Part shown: piece after piece, positions 35,252 through 43,367 of the stretch
Position numbering within the stretch: the stretch's first letter is position 1
Layout of the letters: every line of letters begins with the position of its first letter
DNA from: Oscillospiraceae bacterium
Lineage (GTDB): Bacteria > Bacillota > Clostridia > Oscillospirales > Ruminococcaceae
NCBI GenBank assembly: GCA_014799385.1
Contig: JAAVIC010000002.1
Span: forward strand, 1-64,000
Direction of reading: 5' to 3'
Length of the DNA stretch: 64,000 nt
The notes under the pieces: model-generated
Database searches by the model: none
Seen by the model: the letters and a program-made list of their open reading frames with translations, nothing else
Told to the model about the DNA's origin: nothing
Position numbers and translations under genes: made by a program

Positions 35252-35848
35252 ATGTATAGTGCGTTTCTCTTGTCGAGCGTAAGGGATTACTTCAGAAACA
35301 AGGAGTTTCATAAAATCCCCGGGGAAGTTTTCCGCGATTTGAAATGCTGCGTTCAGCGAATCAAAAAGGGCTTCTGTTACAGGGATATTTGGAATATCAA
35401 CAGTTGGTTTTTGTGTGTGATTTCCGATATGCTTGATGAGCTTAAACGCACAACACACGGCTTTCCATCAAGGTTTTTGAAGAATGACGGTTCCGATACG
35501 GACGAGGAGATAGACAGGGCTTCCGCGAAATGGAAAGCAATTCTTTCGCGAATGGCGTTCTTATTCCGCGAGGCAAACGAGGAAACCTGTCAAAAGAAAA
35601 ATCCTTACGATGAGGAATACAGTATAGTTTTACACAAGTTTATAGAGTGTTTCGGTATTAACGGAAAATGGGTGAAAAAGAAAGACGGAACACGCGTTTT
35701 TATTCACGATTTAAGCGATATACCGAAATACAGAAGGCTTGATGAAAATTACCATAGAGTTGAAAAAGAGCTTTACGAATACAGAAGTAACTGCCTGAAA
35801 AAGGCGATGTCGATGTTCGTGGAGTATTTCAACGATTTATGGGATTAA
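35252..35848 (+). CDS. Orphan protein between tpiA and gpmI
   Basis: A 198-aa soluble protein with basic and aromatic residues. RDIWNINSWFLCVISDMLDELKR, followed by WKAILSRMAFLFREA, recalls small proteins common in Clostridial phages and plasmids (pattern WN(L/I)-x-x-(Y/F)...W-x-x-I-L-x-x-M). That resemblance is from memory and no function follows from it. It may be a domesticated mobile-element gene. It lies 18 bases after tpiA and ends 17 bases before gpmI. Confidence 0.6.
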   Translation: MYSAFLLSSVRDYFRNKEFHKIPGEVFRDLKCCVQRIKKGFCYRDIWNINSWFLCVISDMLDELKRTTHGFPSRFLKNDGSDTDEEIDRASAKWKAILSRMAFLFREANEETCQKKNPYDEEYSIVLHKFIECFGINGKWVKKKDGTRVFIHDLSDIPKYRRLDENYHRVEKELYEYRSNCLKKAMSMFVEYFNDLWD

Positions 35849-35865
35849 GAAAGAAGGTATATAAA

Positions 35866-37437
35866 ATGGCAAAACCTGTTTTATTGGTTGTAATGGACGG
35901 TGTTGGCTACTCCAAGACGGGGCTGGGCGACGCTGTTACCGAGGCGAACACCCCCACTCTGGACTGGCTGCTTGCCAACTGTCCGAATACGCGTCTTAAG
36001 GCACACGGTGACGCGGTAGGTCTGCCCACCGATGACGATATGGGCAACTCCGAGGTCGGACATAACGCGCTCGGCTGCGGTCAGATTTATTCGCAGGGCG
36101 CAAAGCTCGTGAATGAGTCCATCGAGAGCGGCAAGATGTACGATTCCTCCGCTTGGAAAGAGATCGTTGCGAATGTCAAGGCGAAAGACAGCACACTGCA
36201 TTTTATCGGCTTGCTGTCGGACGGAAACGTTCACTCGAACATCTCCCACCTGTTCAATATGCTCCGCAAGGCGAAGTCCGAGGGAGTTAAAAAGGCTCGT
36301 GTTCACGTTCTGTTGGACGGACGTGATGTTCCGTCCGATTCCGCGCTGACTTATGTTCAGCAGCTTGAGGATGTTCTCAAGGAACTGAACGATGGTTCGT
36401 TTGACGGCAAAATCGCCAGCGGCGGCGGACGTATGACCATCACAATGGATCGCTATCAAGCCGATTGGCCGATGGTAGAGCGCGGTTGGAATATCCACGT
36501 TAAGGGCGAGGGACGGCAGTTTGCTTCGGCAACCGAGGCTGTTCAGACCTACCGTACCGAGCTTGGCAAGGCGGACGACCAGAATCTCCCCGGATTTGTT
36601 ATCGCCGAGAACGGTGTTCCCGTAGGTAAAATCGTTGACGGTGACAGCGTGGTTCTGTACAATTTCCGCGGCGACAGAGCAATCGAGCTTTCAATGGCAT
36701 TCGATATGGACGAGTTCAATCATTTCAACCGCGGTAAGAAGCCCGATGTATGCTACGCAGGTATGCTGCAGTATGACGGCGATTTGAAGCTCCCGGCGAG
36801 ATTCCTTGTAAATCCACCGGAGATTCACGATACGCTTTCCGAGGTGCTTGTCAAGGCAGGTCTGCGGCAGTACGCGGTATCCGAAACGCAGAAGTACGGT
36901 CACGTTACCTATTTCTGGAACGGCAACCGCAGCGGCAAGTTCTCCGAGGAGCTTGAAACATTCAAGGAGATTCCCTCCGATAACGTTTCGTTTGACCAGC
37001 GTCCGTGGATGAAGTCTGCGGATATTGTGGACGATTTGATTGAAGCAATCAAGTCCAAGAAGTATGACTTCCTGCGCTGCAACTTCCCGAACGGCGATAT
37101 GGTAGGGCATACCGGCTCGATGGAGGCAACGATTATCGGTATGGAGAGCGTTGACATCGGACTTGCGCGGCTTAAAAAGGTATGCGATGAGGAGGGCGTT
37201 ACAATGCTTGTAACCGCCGACCACGGCAACGCCGATGAGATGCTCGAAAAGAACAAGAAGGGCGAGGTTCAGGTTCGTACCGCGCACTCGCTGAATCCCG
37301 TTCCGTTCATCATCTATGACAAGGACGTGAAGTACACCATCAAGGACGGCAATTACGGACTTTCCAATGTCGCTCCGACTGTTGTCAAGATGTTCGGTCT
37401 TGAAGCTCCGGCAAGCTGGCAGGAGTCGATGATTTAA
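35866..37437 (+). CDS. gpmI: 2,3-bisphosphoglycerate-independent phosphoglycerate mutase
   Basis: A two-manganese phosphoglycerate mutase of 523 aa in the alkaline phosphatase superfamily. VVMDGVGYS carries the first metal aspartate, DDMGNSEVGHNALG the phosphoserine, HVLLDGRDVPSDSA and TADHGNADEM other ligands. The start is set at 35866 (MAKPVLLVVMDG) with GAAGGTATATAAA upstream. Confidence 0.96.
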   Translation: MAKPVLLVVMDGVGYSKTGLGDAVTEANTPTLDWLLANCPNTRLKAHGDAVGLPTDDDMGNSEVGHNALGCGQIYSQGAKLVNESIESGKMYDSSAWKEIVANVKAKDSTLHFIGLLSDGNVHSNISHLFNMLRKAKSEGVKKARVHVLLDGRDVPSDSALTYVQQLEDVLKELNDGSFDGKIASGGGRMTITMDRYQADWPMVERGWNIHVKGEGRQFASATEAVQTYRTELGKADDQNLPGFVIAENGVPVGKIVDGDSVVLYNFRGDRAIELSMAFDMDEFNHFNRGKKPDVCYAGMLQYDGDLKLPARFLVNPPEIHDTLSEVLVKAGLRQYAVSETQKYGHVTYFWNGNRSGKFSEELETFKEIPSDNVSFDQRPWMKSADIVDDLIEAIKSKKYDFLRCNFPNGDMVGHTGSMEATIIGMESVDIGLARLKKVCDEEGVTMLVTADHGNADEMLEKNKKGEVQVRTAHSLNPVPFIIYDKDVKYTIKDGNYGLSNVAPTVVKMFGLEAPASWQESMI

Positions 37438-37477
37438 CGAGGAATAGTGTTGACTGTTCCTTGTGTAGTAGAATTGA

Positions 37478-37503
37478 AATCCCCCTCCGAAAAGAGGGGG
37501 ATT
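37478..37503. terminator. Hairpin after gpmI
   Basis: AATCCCCCTC/GAGGGGGATT, 10 bp, with a short loop and no strong T-run. The same hairpin sequence occurs at 52686 and half of it at 51658, each time next to a CA(G/T)ACTGT start, so it may be part of the second repeat family. Confidence 0.55.
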
Positions 37504-37634
37504 CAGACTGTCGATAAACCCTCGCACCGCCCCGCCGCAAAGCGGCGGGGCTTACTTCGTCAAAGCCCTAACGGCAGGCATAAAGTCTAGCCGTTAGGGC
37601 TTTTCCTCGTCTGCGAGTGTTTCTCGACAGTCTG
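37504..37634. repeat. Second repeat family, full copy
   Basis: Outer stem CAGACTGTCGA-T-AAAC...CTCGCA with TGCGAG...GTTT-C-TCGACAGTCTG. It encloses CCCCGCCGC/GCGGCGGGG and AGCCCTAACGGC/GCCGTTAGGGCT. It lies between converging gpmI and the lipoprotein gene. Its reverse complement aligns with the copy before dnaK (shared CGCAGACGA, AGTAAG, GGTGCG). Confidence 0.75.
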
Positions 37635-37678
37635 AGAAATGCGAATTAAATTGACTTTTTCTACAGTCTGTTCGTTTG

Positions 37679-39022
37679 TTAATCATCAAAGTGGTATAGA
37701 ATAACCTCTGACATATCCGCGCCGCAGCCGGGACACCAGCTGTCAACCTTAAACGCGGATTTACCATCGTTTATATAGTCGTAGGATTCGGCAATCATTC
37801 TTCCGTACTCATCTTTTCCGGATATGATGAACGATGATATTATCATTCCATCGTGAGGGCAGTATACAAATGCCATATCTCCCGCTTTGGCGTAATCCGG
37901 GAGAATAACCGTGCGGTCGGCGCGAACCGACAGCGACTCCGCCGCGCCGAGGTGAGTTTTCAAAAGCTGAATGAACACCGCCGACTGATTGGGATAACCC
38001 ACAGAACACCCGCCCGCGCGAAGAATCCTTGAGGTGTGGTTTGCGCCGAATGCTCCAACACCGTCCGCCGGATTGGATTTCGCGTATTCCAGTGCCGCCG
38101 CGCGGTCGAATTTCTCGTCCGGGAGAGTGTAACCGCGCTCCTCCAACAATACAACGTCTTTGTTATTTACCACCTCTTCGGGAAGTCCCTTGTCATCATC
38201 GCGGTAAAAGTGGTAGTAGAAAATCTCCGCAGTATCGGCTTTACAGCACCAGCACGGATCGTTGAGGTAGTCAACAAGGAACGTGTTTTCGCCACTGTTG
38301 CGCAGATTGTGGGCAACAGCGCGCATTCTGCCCTTGTCGTCCGTACCTACAACCAATGTCGAGTGCATCATTACGCCCTCATATGTGCAATAAAGCTGTA
38401 CTACATCTCCGGGACGCGCATATGACGGCAGTGTGATGGTGTGGTCTTCCTTGCTGTACGGCAGAAACTGACCGAATCCCAGACGCGAGTGGAGCAGCAT
38501 AAGCGTGATCGCCGTGGAGCTGTCGGTGTAGTTGGTTATATTGCCGCCTTGCGTCAGACAACTGGACAGGAACTCCGCACATAAGCCTATCCCGTTATTC
38601 CAGTTTGCTTTTCCGTATGTAACCGCTCCGTCCGCATTGTAAGGGCTCCACGGGGTTTCATTAATGGTGCTTGTCCAGAGAACCTTTCGCTCGTTTGTCC
38701 AGTTGAAATCGCCGTCATAACGCTGCCTGTTTGACGTATCCAACGCATTGGGATTATAAATGTAATTTCCCGTGGAAAAGTCATGAGCACCGTATACCTC
38801 TTCGGGGATGTCCTCAATGACAGGCAGCTTGACCGTTGTGCTTGTGGATTCGGTGCTTGTGGAGCTGCCTTCCGTACTGCTGTCGGTAGAAGAGCTTTCC
38901 GATACGATAATGGTGAGTTCGCTTGATTGTGTAAAATCGGACGTGCGCTCGTCTGTGACGCTGCACCCGGCGATAACCGAGATAAAGATTGCCAGAGCTG
39001 TAATTGACGCAAATTTCTTCAT
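37679..39022 (-). CDS. Lipoprotein with two amidase-like (NlpC/P60-like) repeats, copy A
   Basis: A 447-aa protein. The signal peptide ends in the lipobox VIAGC, so it is predicted to be lipid-anchored outside. A Ser/Thr-rich linker covers about residues 25-65. Two halves follow. The first has NWNNGIGLCAEFLSSCLTQGG and later MHSTLVVG, as in Amidase_6-type cysteine amidases. The second (YAKSNPADGVG...) keeps the frame but has no matching cysteine. Both halves close with a CxxCG-type motif. A cell-wall amidase role is inferred. It has its own TTGAAA-17-TATAAT promoter. Confidence 0.72.
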   Translation of the reverse strand: MKKFASITALAIFISVIAGCSVTDERTSDFTQSSELTIIVSESSSTDSSTEGSSTSTESTSTTVKLPVIEDIPEEVYGAHDFSTGNYIYNPNALDTSNRQRYDGDFNWTNERKVLWTSTINETPWSPYNADGAVTYGKANWNNGIGLCAEFLSSCLTQGGNITNYTDSSTAITLMLLHSRLGFGQFLPYSKEDHTITLPSYARPGDVVQLYCTYEGVMMHSTLVVGTDDKGRMRAVAHNLRNSGENTFLVDYLNDPCWCCKADTAEIFYYHFYRDDDKGLPEEVVNNKDVVLLEERGYTLPDEKFDRAAALEYAKSNPADGVGAFGANHTSRILRAGGCSVGYPNQSAVFIQLLKTHLGAAESLSVRADRTVILPDYAKAGDMAFVYCPHDGMIISSFIISGKDEYGRMIAESYDYINDGKSAFKVDSWCPGCGADMSEVILYHFDD

Positions 39023-39060
39023 AAAAACCCCTTATTACAAAAATATATTTTCCATACTAC

Positions 39061-39089
39061 ATTATAAATCAATTGAAAAATAATTTCAA
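39061..39089 (-). promoter_or_regulatory. Sigma-A promoter for lipoprotein copy A
   Basis: Minus-strand TTGAAA, 17 bases, TATAAT, about 39 bases from the start codon. Confidence 0.78.
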
Positions 39090-39133
39090 TAATTATTAAT
39101 AAATTGTAATAATTTGTAATATTTTGTAACCTT

Positions 39134-40489
39134 TTAATCGAAGTGGCAAAGAATTACCTCGTCGATTGCCGCGCCGCAGCCGGGGCAGATTTCGTCCGTG
39201 TGGAACGCGGAAGTGCCATTGTTCACGTTGTCGTATGACAGCGCGATCATTTGACCATTTTCGTCCGCGCCGTCAATAATGAACGAGCTTAGCATCATTC
39301 CATCGTTTCGACAGTAGATAAATCCCACATCACCCGCACAGTCATATTCGGGCAGCGTAATGGTATGGTTTTCATTTACTGTAAGGCACTGAGCCGAGCA
39401 AAGCCGCGATTTGACCAACTGGAAGAACAACGCCGACTGGAATGAATGCTCTACGGGGATTCCGCCCGCGACAAGTGCCGCGGAAGTGCTTATCGCGCCG
39501 CGCTCTCCGATTCCGTCTGCGGGATGGTTTTTCGCGTAAGAAACAGCGTTTTGGCGGTTGTACGCGGCAGAGAGCCGATAACCGCCGGATTCGTACATCA
39601 TAACCCGAGAGTTGCTCAATGCAGTATCGGTAACTTCGGTGGGGAGATTCTCATCGGATTCATCATAAAAGTGAAAAAAGAATACATCTCTTATCGGCGT
39701 GCCGCAACTGTGGCAGTGTTCCCAGACTTTATACGCGCTTTCGGCATTCACTGCGGGATTGTGCGAACAGCCGAGCATTTGCCCGTCCTCATCGTTGCCT
39801 ATGTATATAATTGTATGCGGCATAGCGTCATACGGGCAGAAATATTGAACAATATCTCCCGGAGCGGCATATTCGGGAAGACTTACGGTGTGGTTGTCAT
39901 TAACGGGGACGAACTGCCCGAAACCTGCGTTGGTGTGCATCAGCTTTAACGCAAGTGCCGTGGAGCTTGTGGAATAGACGTTTGCGCCGCCCGCGTTCAG
40001 ACACGTTGAGGCAAATTGAGCGCACAGTCCCACGTTGTCGTTCCAGTGTGCTTTGGCATATTCCGTTATCTTTTCGCGGTCGATAGATAAACTTACCGGG
40101 CTGCCGATTCCGCTGAACAGTACAGCGGGGGTGCTGTTGGTGCTTAAATTCGCGTAATATTGCCGATTGACGGGATAAACCGTATTGCTGTTATACAACA
40201 CATTTCCGGTTGTGAAATCGTGGATTCCCGTATCATATTTCGGTGTCCATATGTAGACCTCGGGTTCGGTAATCTCCTCGGAGCTTGATGTTTGCATTAT
40301 TTCGTTTGTGCTTGTGGAGGTTGTTGTGGATTGGCTGATTGAGCTTGTATAGCTTGTGGAGCTTGTAGATTCGGATTCCGGAATAGAAATCGAATACGGC
40401 AGTTCTCTCGATTCATTTGCCGCGCAAGAACTTAAAAGTATCGCGCAAATCCCCATTAAAGCCACAAGCGTGTATTTATATTTCCTCAT
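39134..40489 (-). CDS. Lipoprotein with two amidase-like repeats, copy B
   Basis: A paralogue of copy A, about 451 aa from the ATG at 40489 (GGAGGATTTT upstream; the 20 longer residues in the track precede the SD). Lipobox is LLSSC. A Ser/Thr linker follows, then HWNDNVGLCAQFASTCLNAGG and PHTIIYIG with the candidate Cys and His. The second half reads GERGAISTSAALVAGG, without the cysteine. The C-terminal CPGCGAAIDEVILCHFD matches copy A. Separate promoters suggest independent expression. Confidence 0.72.
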   Translation of the reverse strand: MRKYKYTLVALMGICAILLSSCAANESRELPYSISIPESESTSSTSYTSSISQSTTTSTSTNEIMQTSSSEEITEPEVYIWTPKYDTGIHDFTTGNVLYNSNTVYPVNRQYYANLSTNSTPAVLFSGIGSPVSLSIDREKITEYAKAHWNDNVGLCAQFASTCLNAGGANVYSTSSTALALKLMHTNAGFGQFVPVNDNHTVSLPEYAAPGDIVQYFCPYDAMPHTIIYIGNDEDGQMLGCSHNPAVNAESAYKVWEHCHSCGTPIRDVFFFHFYDESDENLPTEVTDTALSNSRVMMYESGGYRLSAAYNRQNAVSYAKNHPADGIGERGAISTSAALVAGGIPVEHSFQSALFFQLVKSRLCSAQCLTVNENHTITLPEYDCAGDVGFIYCRNDGMMLSSFIIDGADENGQMIALSYDNVNNGTSAFHTDEICPGCGAAIDEVILCHFD

Positions 40490-40520
40490 AAAATCCTCCA
40501 CAAATTTCGACACTAAATTT

Positions 40521-40549
40521 ATTATACTCCAAAATGGGGATTTTGTCAA
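40521..40549 (-). promoter_or_regulatory. Consensus sigma-A promoter for lipoprotein copy B
   Basis: Minus-strand TTGACA, 17 bases, TATAAT. It abuts the end of the radical SAM gene. Confidence 0.87.
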
Positions 40550-40552
40550 GTC

Positions 40553-41413
40553 TTAGAATAAGGTAAATTGCTGTGGCTCGGGAAATTCAGACATATATTG
40601 GAAAATGCGTTCTTGGCGAAATTCAATGTTGTATCGCTCACATTCATTAATGAATGCCGCCCATAATTTTTCGCCGTTCGGTGAGGGTATCTCGTACTGC
40701 TCGCCGAAAGTACGGATATAACGCTGTTTTACCCCCGGAAAGTGCTTGTCCAGAGCCGTGTAAAAGTACTCGCGGTCGCCGCTGCGGAGCGTCATACCGA
40801 TTCCGAATGTAATTATTCCCTGCACACCTGCCTCCGCGCCGATTTGAACCAACTTCCGAATGTTGGATTCCGTATCGTTGATGAACGGCAGAATCGGTGT
40901 AAGCCACATAACTGTGGGGATTCCGCGCTTTTTCATCTCCATAAGGACCTCCGCGCGCCGCGCCGTGGAGCAGACGTTCGGCTCCACGATTCGGCACAGG
41001 CTCTCGTCGGCGGTAGTAAGCGTCATCTGCACAACCGCTTTCGCGGAGGTGTTAATTTCTTCCAGCAAGTCAATATCGCGCATTACAAGGTCGGATTTGG
41101 TCAGCACCGCCGCTCCGAATCCGTACTTCGCGATAAGCTCCAGGCACTGCCGCGTGAGCTTCAATTCGCGTTCGGGAGTGCAGTAGGGGTCGCTCATTGC
41201 GCCTGTACCTATCATACACAGCCGCCGTTTGGATTTCAGAGCGGCTTCCAAAAGCTGCGGTGCGTTGATTTTCACCTCGATGTCCTCAAACGCGTGATTC
41301 ATCTGATAGCAGTCCGAACGCGCGTCACAGTAGATACACCCGTGTGAACAGCCGCGGTAGATGTTCATTCCGTTATTCGCGCTGAGAATGGATTTTGCTT
41401 GTACAATGTGCAA
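40553..41413 (-). CDS. Radical SAM protein, spore photoproduct lyase-like family
   Basis: A 286-aa enzyme. The [4Fe-4S]/SAM motif is CSHGCIYCDAR (CxxxCxxC) in NIYRGCSHGCIYC, the opening typical of the SPL/Rv2578c-type radical SAM group. GTGAMSDPY and VLTKSDLVMRD are other family phrases. The substrate is not known; true spore photoproduct lyases are larger. It diverges from hrcA. Confidence 0.85.
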   Translation of the reverse strand: MHIVQAKSILSANNGMNIYRGCSHGCIYCDARSDCYQMNHAFEDIEVKINAPQLLEAALKSKRRLCMIGTGAMSDPYCTPERELKLTRQCLELIAKYGFGAAVLTKSDLVMRDIDLLEEINTSAKAVVQMTLTTADESLCRIVEPNVCSTARRAEVLMEMKKRGIPTVMWLTPILPFINDTESNIRKLVQIGAEAGVQGIITFGIGMTLRSGDREYFYTALDKHFPGVKQRYIRTFGEQYEIPSPNGEKLWAAFINECERYNIEFRQERIFQYMSEFPEPQQFTLF

Positions 41414-41455
41414 ATTCCCCGCCTCCTCTGTTCATAGTTTTTGGACATATGGAAT

Positions 41456-41484
41456 ATTATAGCACTTTTTTCACTTTTTGTCAA
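41456..41484 (-). promoter_or_regulatory. Consensus sigma-A promoter for the radical SAM gene
   Basis: Minus-strand TTGACA, 17 bases, TATAAT, about 42 bases before the start. Confidence 0.87.
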
Positions 41485-41578
41485 CTAAAAATCCCTTAAA
41501 AATGCGGAATATAGCAATAATGAACAATAAATCGGGGAAAATAGTACAATATTTTGTGTACATTTTTTTGAAAAACAC

Positions 41579-41607
41579 TTGACAAACTAAAATAAATATG
41601 ATAAATT
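41579..41607 (+). promoter_or_regulatory. Promoter of the hrcA-dnaK operon
   Basis: TTGACA, 17 bases, TAAATT, directly upstream of the CIRCE operator. Confidence 0.75.
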
Positions 41608-41612
41608 ATAAC

Positions 41613-41637
41613 TAGCACTCAAAGTAATTGAGTGCTA
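41613..41637 (+). promoter_or_regulatory. CIRCE operator
   Basis: TAGCACTC-N9-GAGTGCTA, the canonical inverted repeat bound by HrcA. It overlaps the expected transcription start, so bound HrcA would block initiation of the heat-shock operon. Confidence 0.95.
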
Positions 41638-41685
41638 ACACTGAAATTGATTTCACCGTGTAGAATAATGAAAGGCGGCGAGAGG

Positions 41686-42738
41686 GTGGATCAGCGAAGC
41701 GAAAAGATACTTGCGGCGATTGTTGATGAGTTTATCCGAACAGGCGAGCCTGTTGGTTCTAAGGCTCTGGCGGCGCGTCCCGAAATGGGCGTTTCGTCAG
41801 CTACGATACGCAATCATATGGCGGCTCTCGAACAAGAGGGCTACCTCGACCACCCTCATACCTCTGCCGGGCGCGTGCCGACTTACAAGGGATTTCAGTA
41901 CTATGTCGAGAATCTGATGTCCCCCGAACCGATAAACGCGGAGAAAATCGGCGAAATCGATCGAATGCTGGACAGCAGCGTGGGAAGTGACGAGTCGATC
42001 ATCGAGTGCGCGTCAACCGCGTTGGCGGAAATCACCAAATGCGCGGCAGTTTCCACCAATCACGCGTCCAAGTATTCCGTAATTTCCAAGGTGGATGTTG
42101 TTCCCGCGGGGCGGAGAATGTATGTTCTGCTGATGATCACCTCCAACGGCACGATTAAAAACAAGGTCTGCCGTATGGAATTCGACCTGACGGACGAGCA
42201 GATGTCGGGATTCACCGAGTTTATGAACGACCACCTTAAAGGTGTGAATCTTGAGGAGATGTCCGAGGAGTATATCAGCGGTCTGGCGTCCGCGCTTGGG
42301 AGCTATATGCTGTCGCTTGCGCCGCTGCTGCACGCGGTTTACGAGCTTTCCGAGGAGATGATGCGCGATTCGGTGGAGGTCAAGGGCGAGGCAAATTTAC
42401 TTGCGTGCGCGGAGTTCCCGACCAATGATGTGCTGAAATTCATCGAGCGTAAGTCGGAACTTTCGGATCTGCTGAATGACGCGTTATCGGGAATCAATAT
42501 CCGCTTCGGCGGGGAGAACGGCACGTTCGCGATTTCAAACGGCGCAATGATAAGCGCCGGCTATTACAAGGACGGAAAACCCGCGGGGACTCTCGGAATT
42601 GTTGGTCCTATGCGGTTGGATTACCGAAAGGTTATTCCGTATATAGAATATTTAAGCAAAAAGGTGACGATCATGCTGTCGGAATCCGACAATTTGCCGC
42701 CTTTGGGAAGCGAGGGAGATGACAAAGATGATGAATGA
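41686..42738 (+). CDS. hrcA: Heat-inducible transcription repressor HrcA
   Basis: Represses its own operon through CIRCE. The winged helix contains GVSSATIRNHMAALEQEGYL. The GTG at 41686 (reading VDQRSEKILAAIVDEF) is preferred: AAAGGCGG lies about 10 bases upstream, and the track start lies inside CIRCE. An ATG at 41668 is the alternative. Length is about 350 aa, normal. Confidence 0.93.
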   Translation: MDQRSEKILAAIVDEFIRTGEPVGSKALAARPEMGVSSATIRNHMAALEQEGYLDHPHTSAGRVPTYKGFQYYVENLMSPEPINAEKIGEIDRMLDSSVGSDESIIECASTALAEITKCAAVSTNHASKYSVISKVDVVPAGRRMYVLLMITSNGTIKNKVCRMEFDLTDEQMSGFTEFMNDHLKGVNLEEMSEEYISGLASALGSYMLSLAPLLHAVYELSEEMMRDSVEVKGEANLLACAEFPTNDVLKFIERKSELSDLLNDALSGINIRFGGENGTFAISNGAMISAGYYKDGKPAGTLGIVGPMRLDYRKVIPYIEYLSKKVTIMLSESDNLPPLGSEGDDKDDE

Positions 42739-43246
42739 TGAAGATGTGCTGAACGAGGAATCCGAGGAGATCATCGAGGAAACCGAACAGCCCGAAACCG
42801 AGGTCGAATCCGAGGATGACAAGACGGCAAACGAGCTAGCCGAGATCAAGGATCAACTGTTGAGAACCATGGCGGAGTATGACAACTTCCGAAAGCGTTC
42901 GGCGCGTGAAAAGGAGGCTCTGCGAGCGGAAATTATCACGGACATTACCGCGAAATTCCTGCCCGTGATGGACAACCTGGACCGCGCGTTGTCTGCGGAT
43001 TGCATGGACGAGAGCTTCAAAAAAGGTGTTCAGATGATTTCCGACAGCTTTACAGAAACCTTGAAGAGCCTGGGTGTTGAGGAAATCACGAGTGACGGCG
43101 AGGCGTTCAATCCGAGCTTCCATCAGGCGGTTCAGCGTGTGGACAATTCCGACGCGGAGAGCGGCACGGTGGTGCAGACATTCGCCAAGGGCTACAAAAT
43201 CGGCGATAAGGTAATAAGATTCGCGATGGTTGCAGTCGCGAATTGA
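42728..43246 (+). CDS. grpE: Nucleotide exchange factor GrpE
   Basis: Exchanges ADP for ATP on DnaK. An acidic N-terminus (EESEEIIEETEQPETEVE) is followed by the long coiled coil and the phrase EYDNFRKRSAREKE. The head domain has PVMDNLDRAL and FNPSFHQAV. The gene overlaps the end of hrcA by 11 bases. GGGAG gives normal spacing to the ATG at 42728. Confidence 0.94.
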   Translation: MMNDEDVLNEESEEIIEETEQPETEVESEDDKTANELAEIKDQLLRTMAEYDNFRKRSAREKEALRAEIITDITAKFLPVMDNLDRALSADCMDESFKKGVQMISDSFTETLKSLGVEEITSDGEAFNPSFHQAVQRVDNSDAESGTVVQTFAKGYKIGDKVIRFAMVAVAN

Positions 43247-43267
43247 TTCAAATTTGTTGAGTATACA

Positions 43268-43340
43268 GTCTGACGAGAAATATTCGCAGACGAAGTAAGT
43301 GCCGCCTCAGGCGGCACGGTGCGGATATTTATCGTCAGAC
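43268..43340. repeat. Second repeat family, short copy before dnaK
   Basis: A 21-position outer stem GTCTGACGAGAAATATTCGCA/TGCGGATATTTATCGTCAGAC (one mismatch, one wobble) encloses GTGCCGCC/GGCGGCAC. Compared with the 37.5-kb copy the outer stem has paired changes, while CGCAGACGA, AGTAAG and GGTGCG are shared. It lies between grpE and dnaK, 16 bases before the dnaK SD. Confidence 0.8.
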
Positions 43341-43367
43341 GAGGAGAACATTTAGGAGGATACAACT

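Noticed and set aside
37560-37634. Reading the hairpins after gpmI as a single terminator
   Set aside because: The long outer stem and alignment to the copy before dnaK show a repeat element; the simple terminator candidate is the CCCCCTC hairpin next to it.
41632-41685. Track start of hrcA within CIRCE
   Set aside because: It would place the start codon in the operator and there is no SD; the GTG at 41686 fits the family N-terminus.
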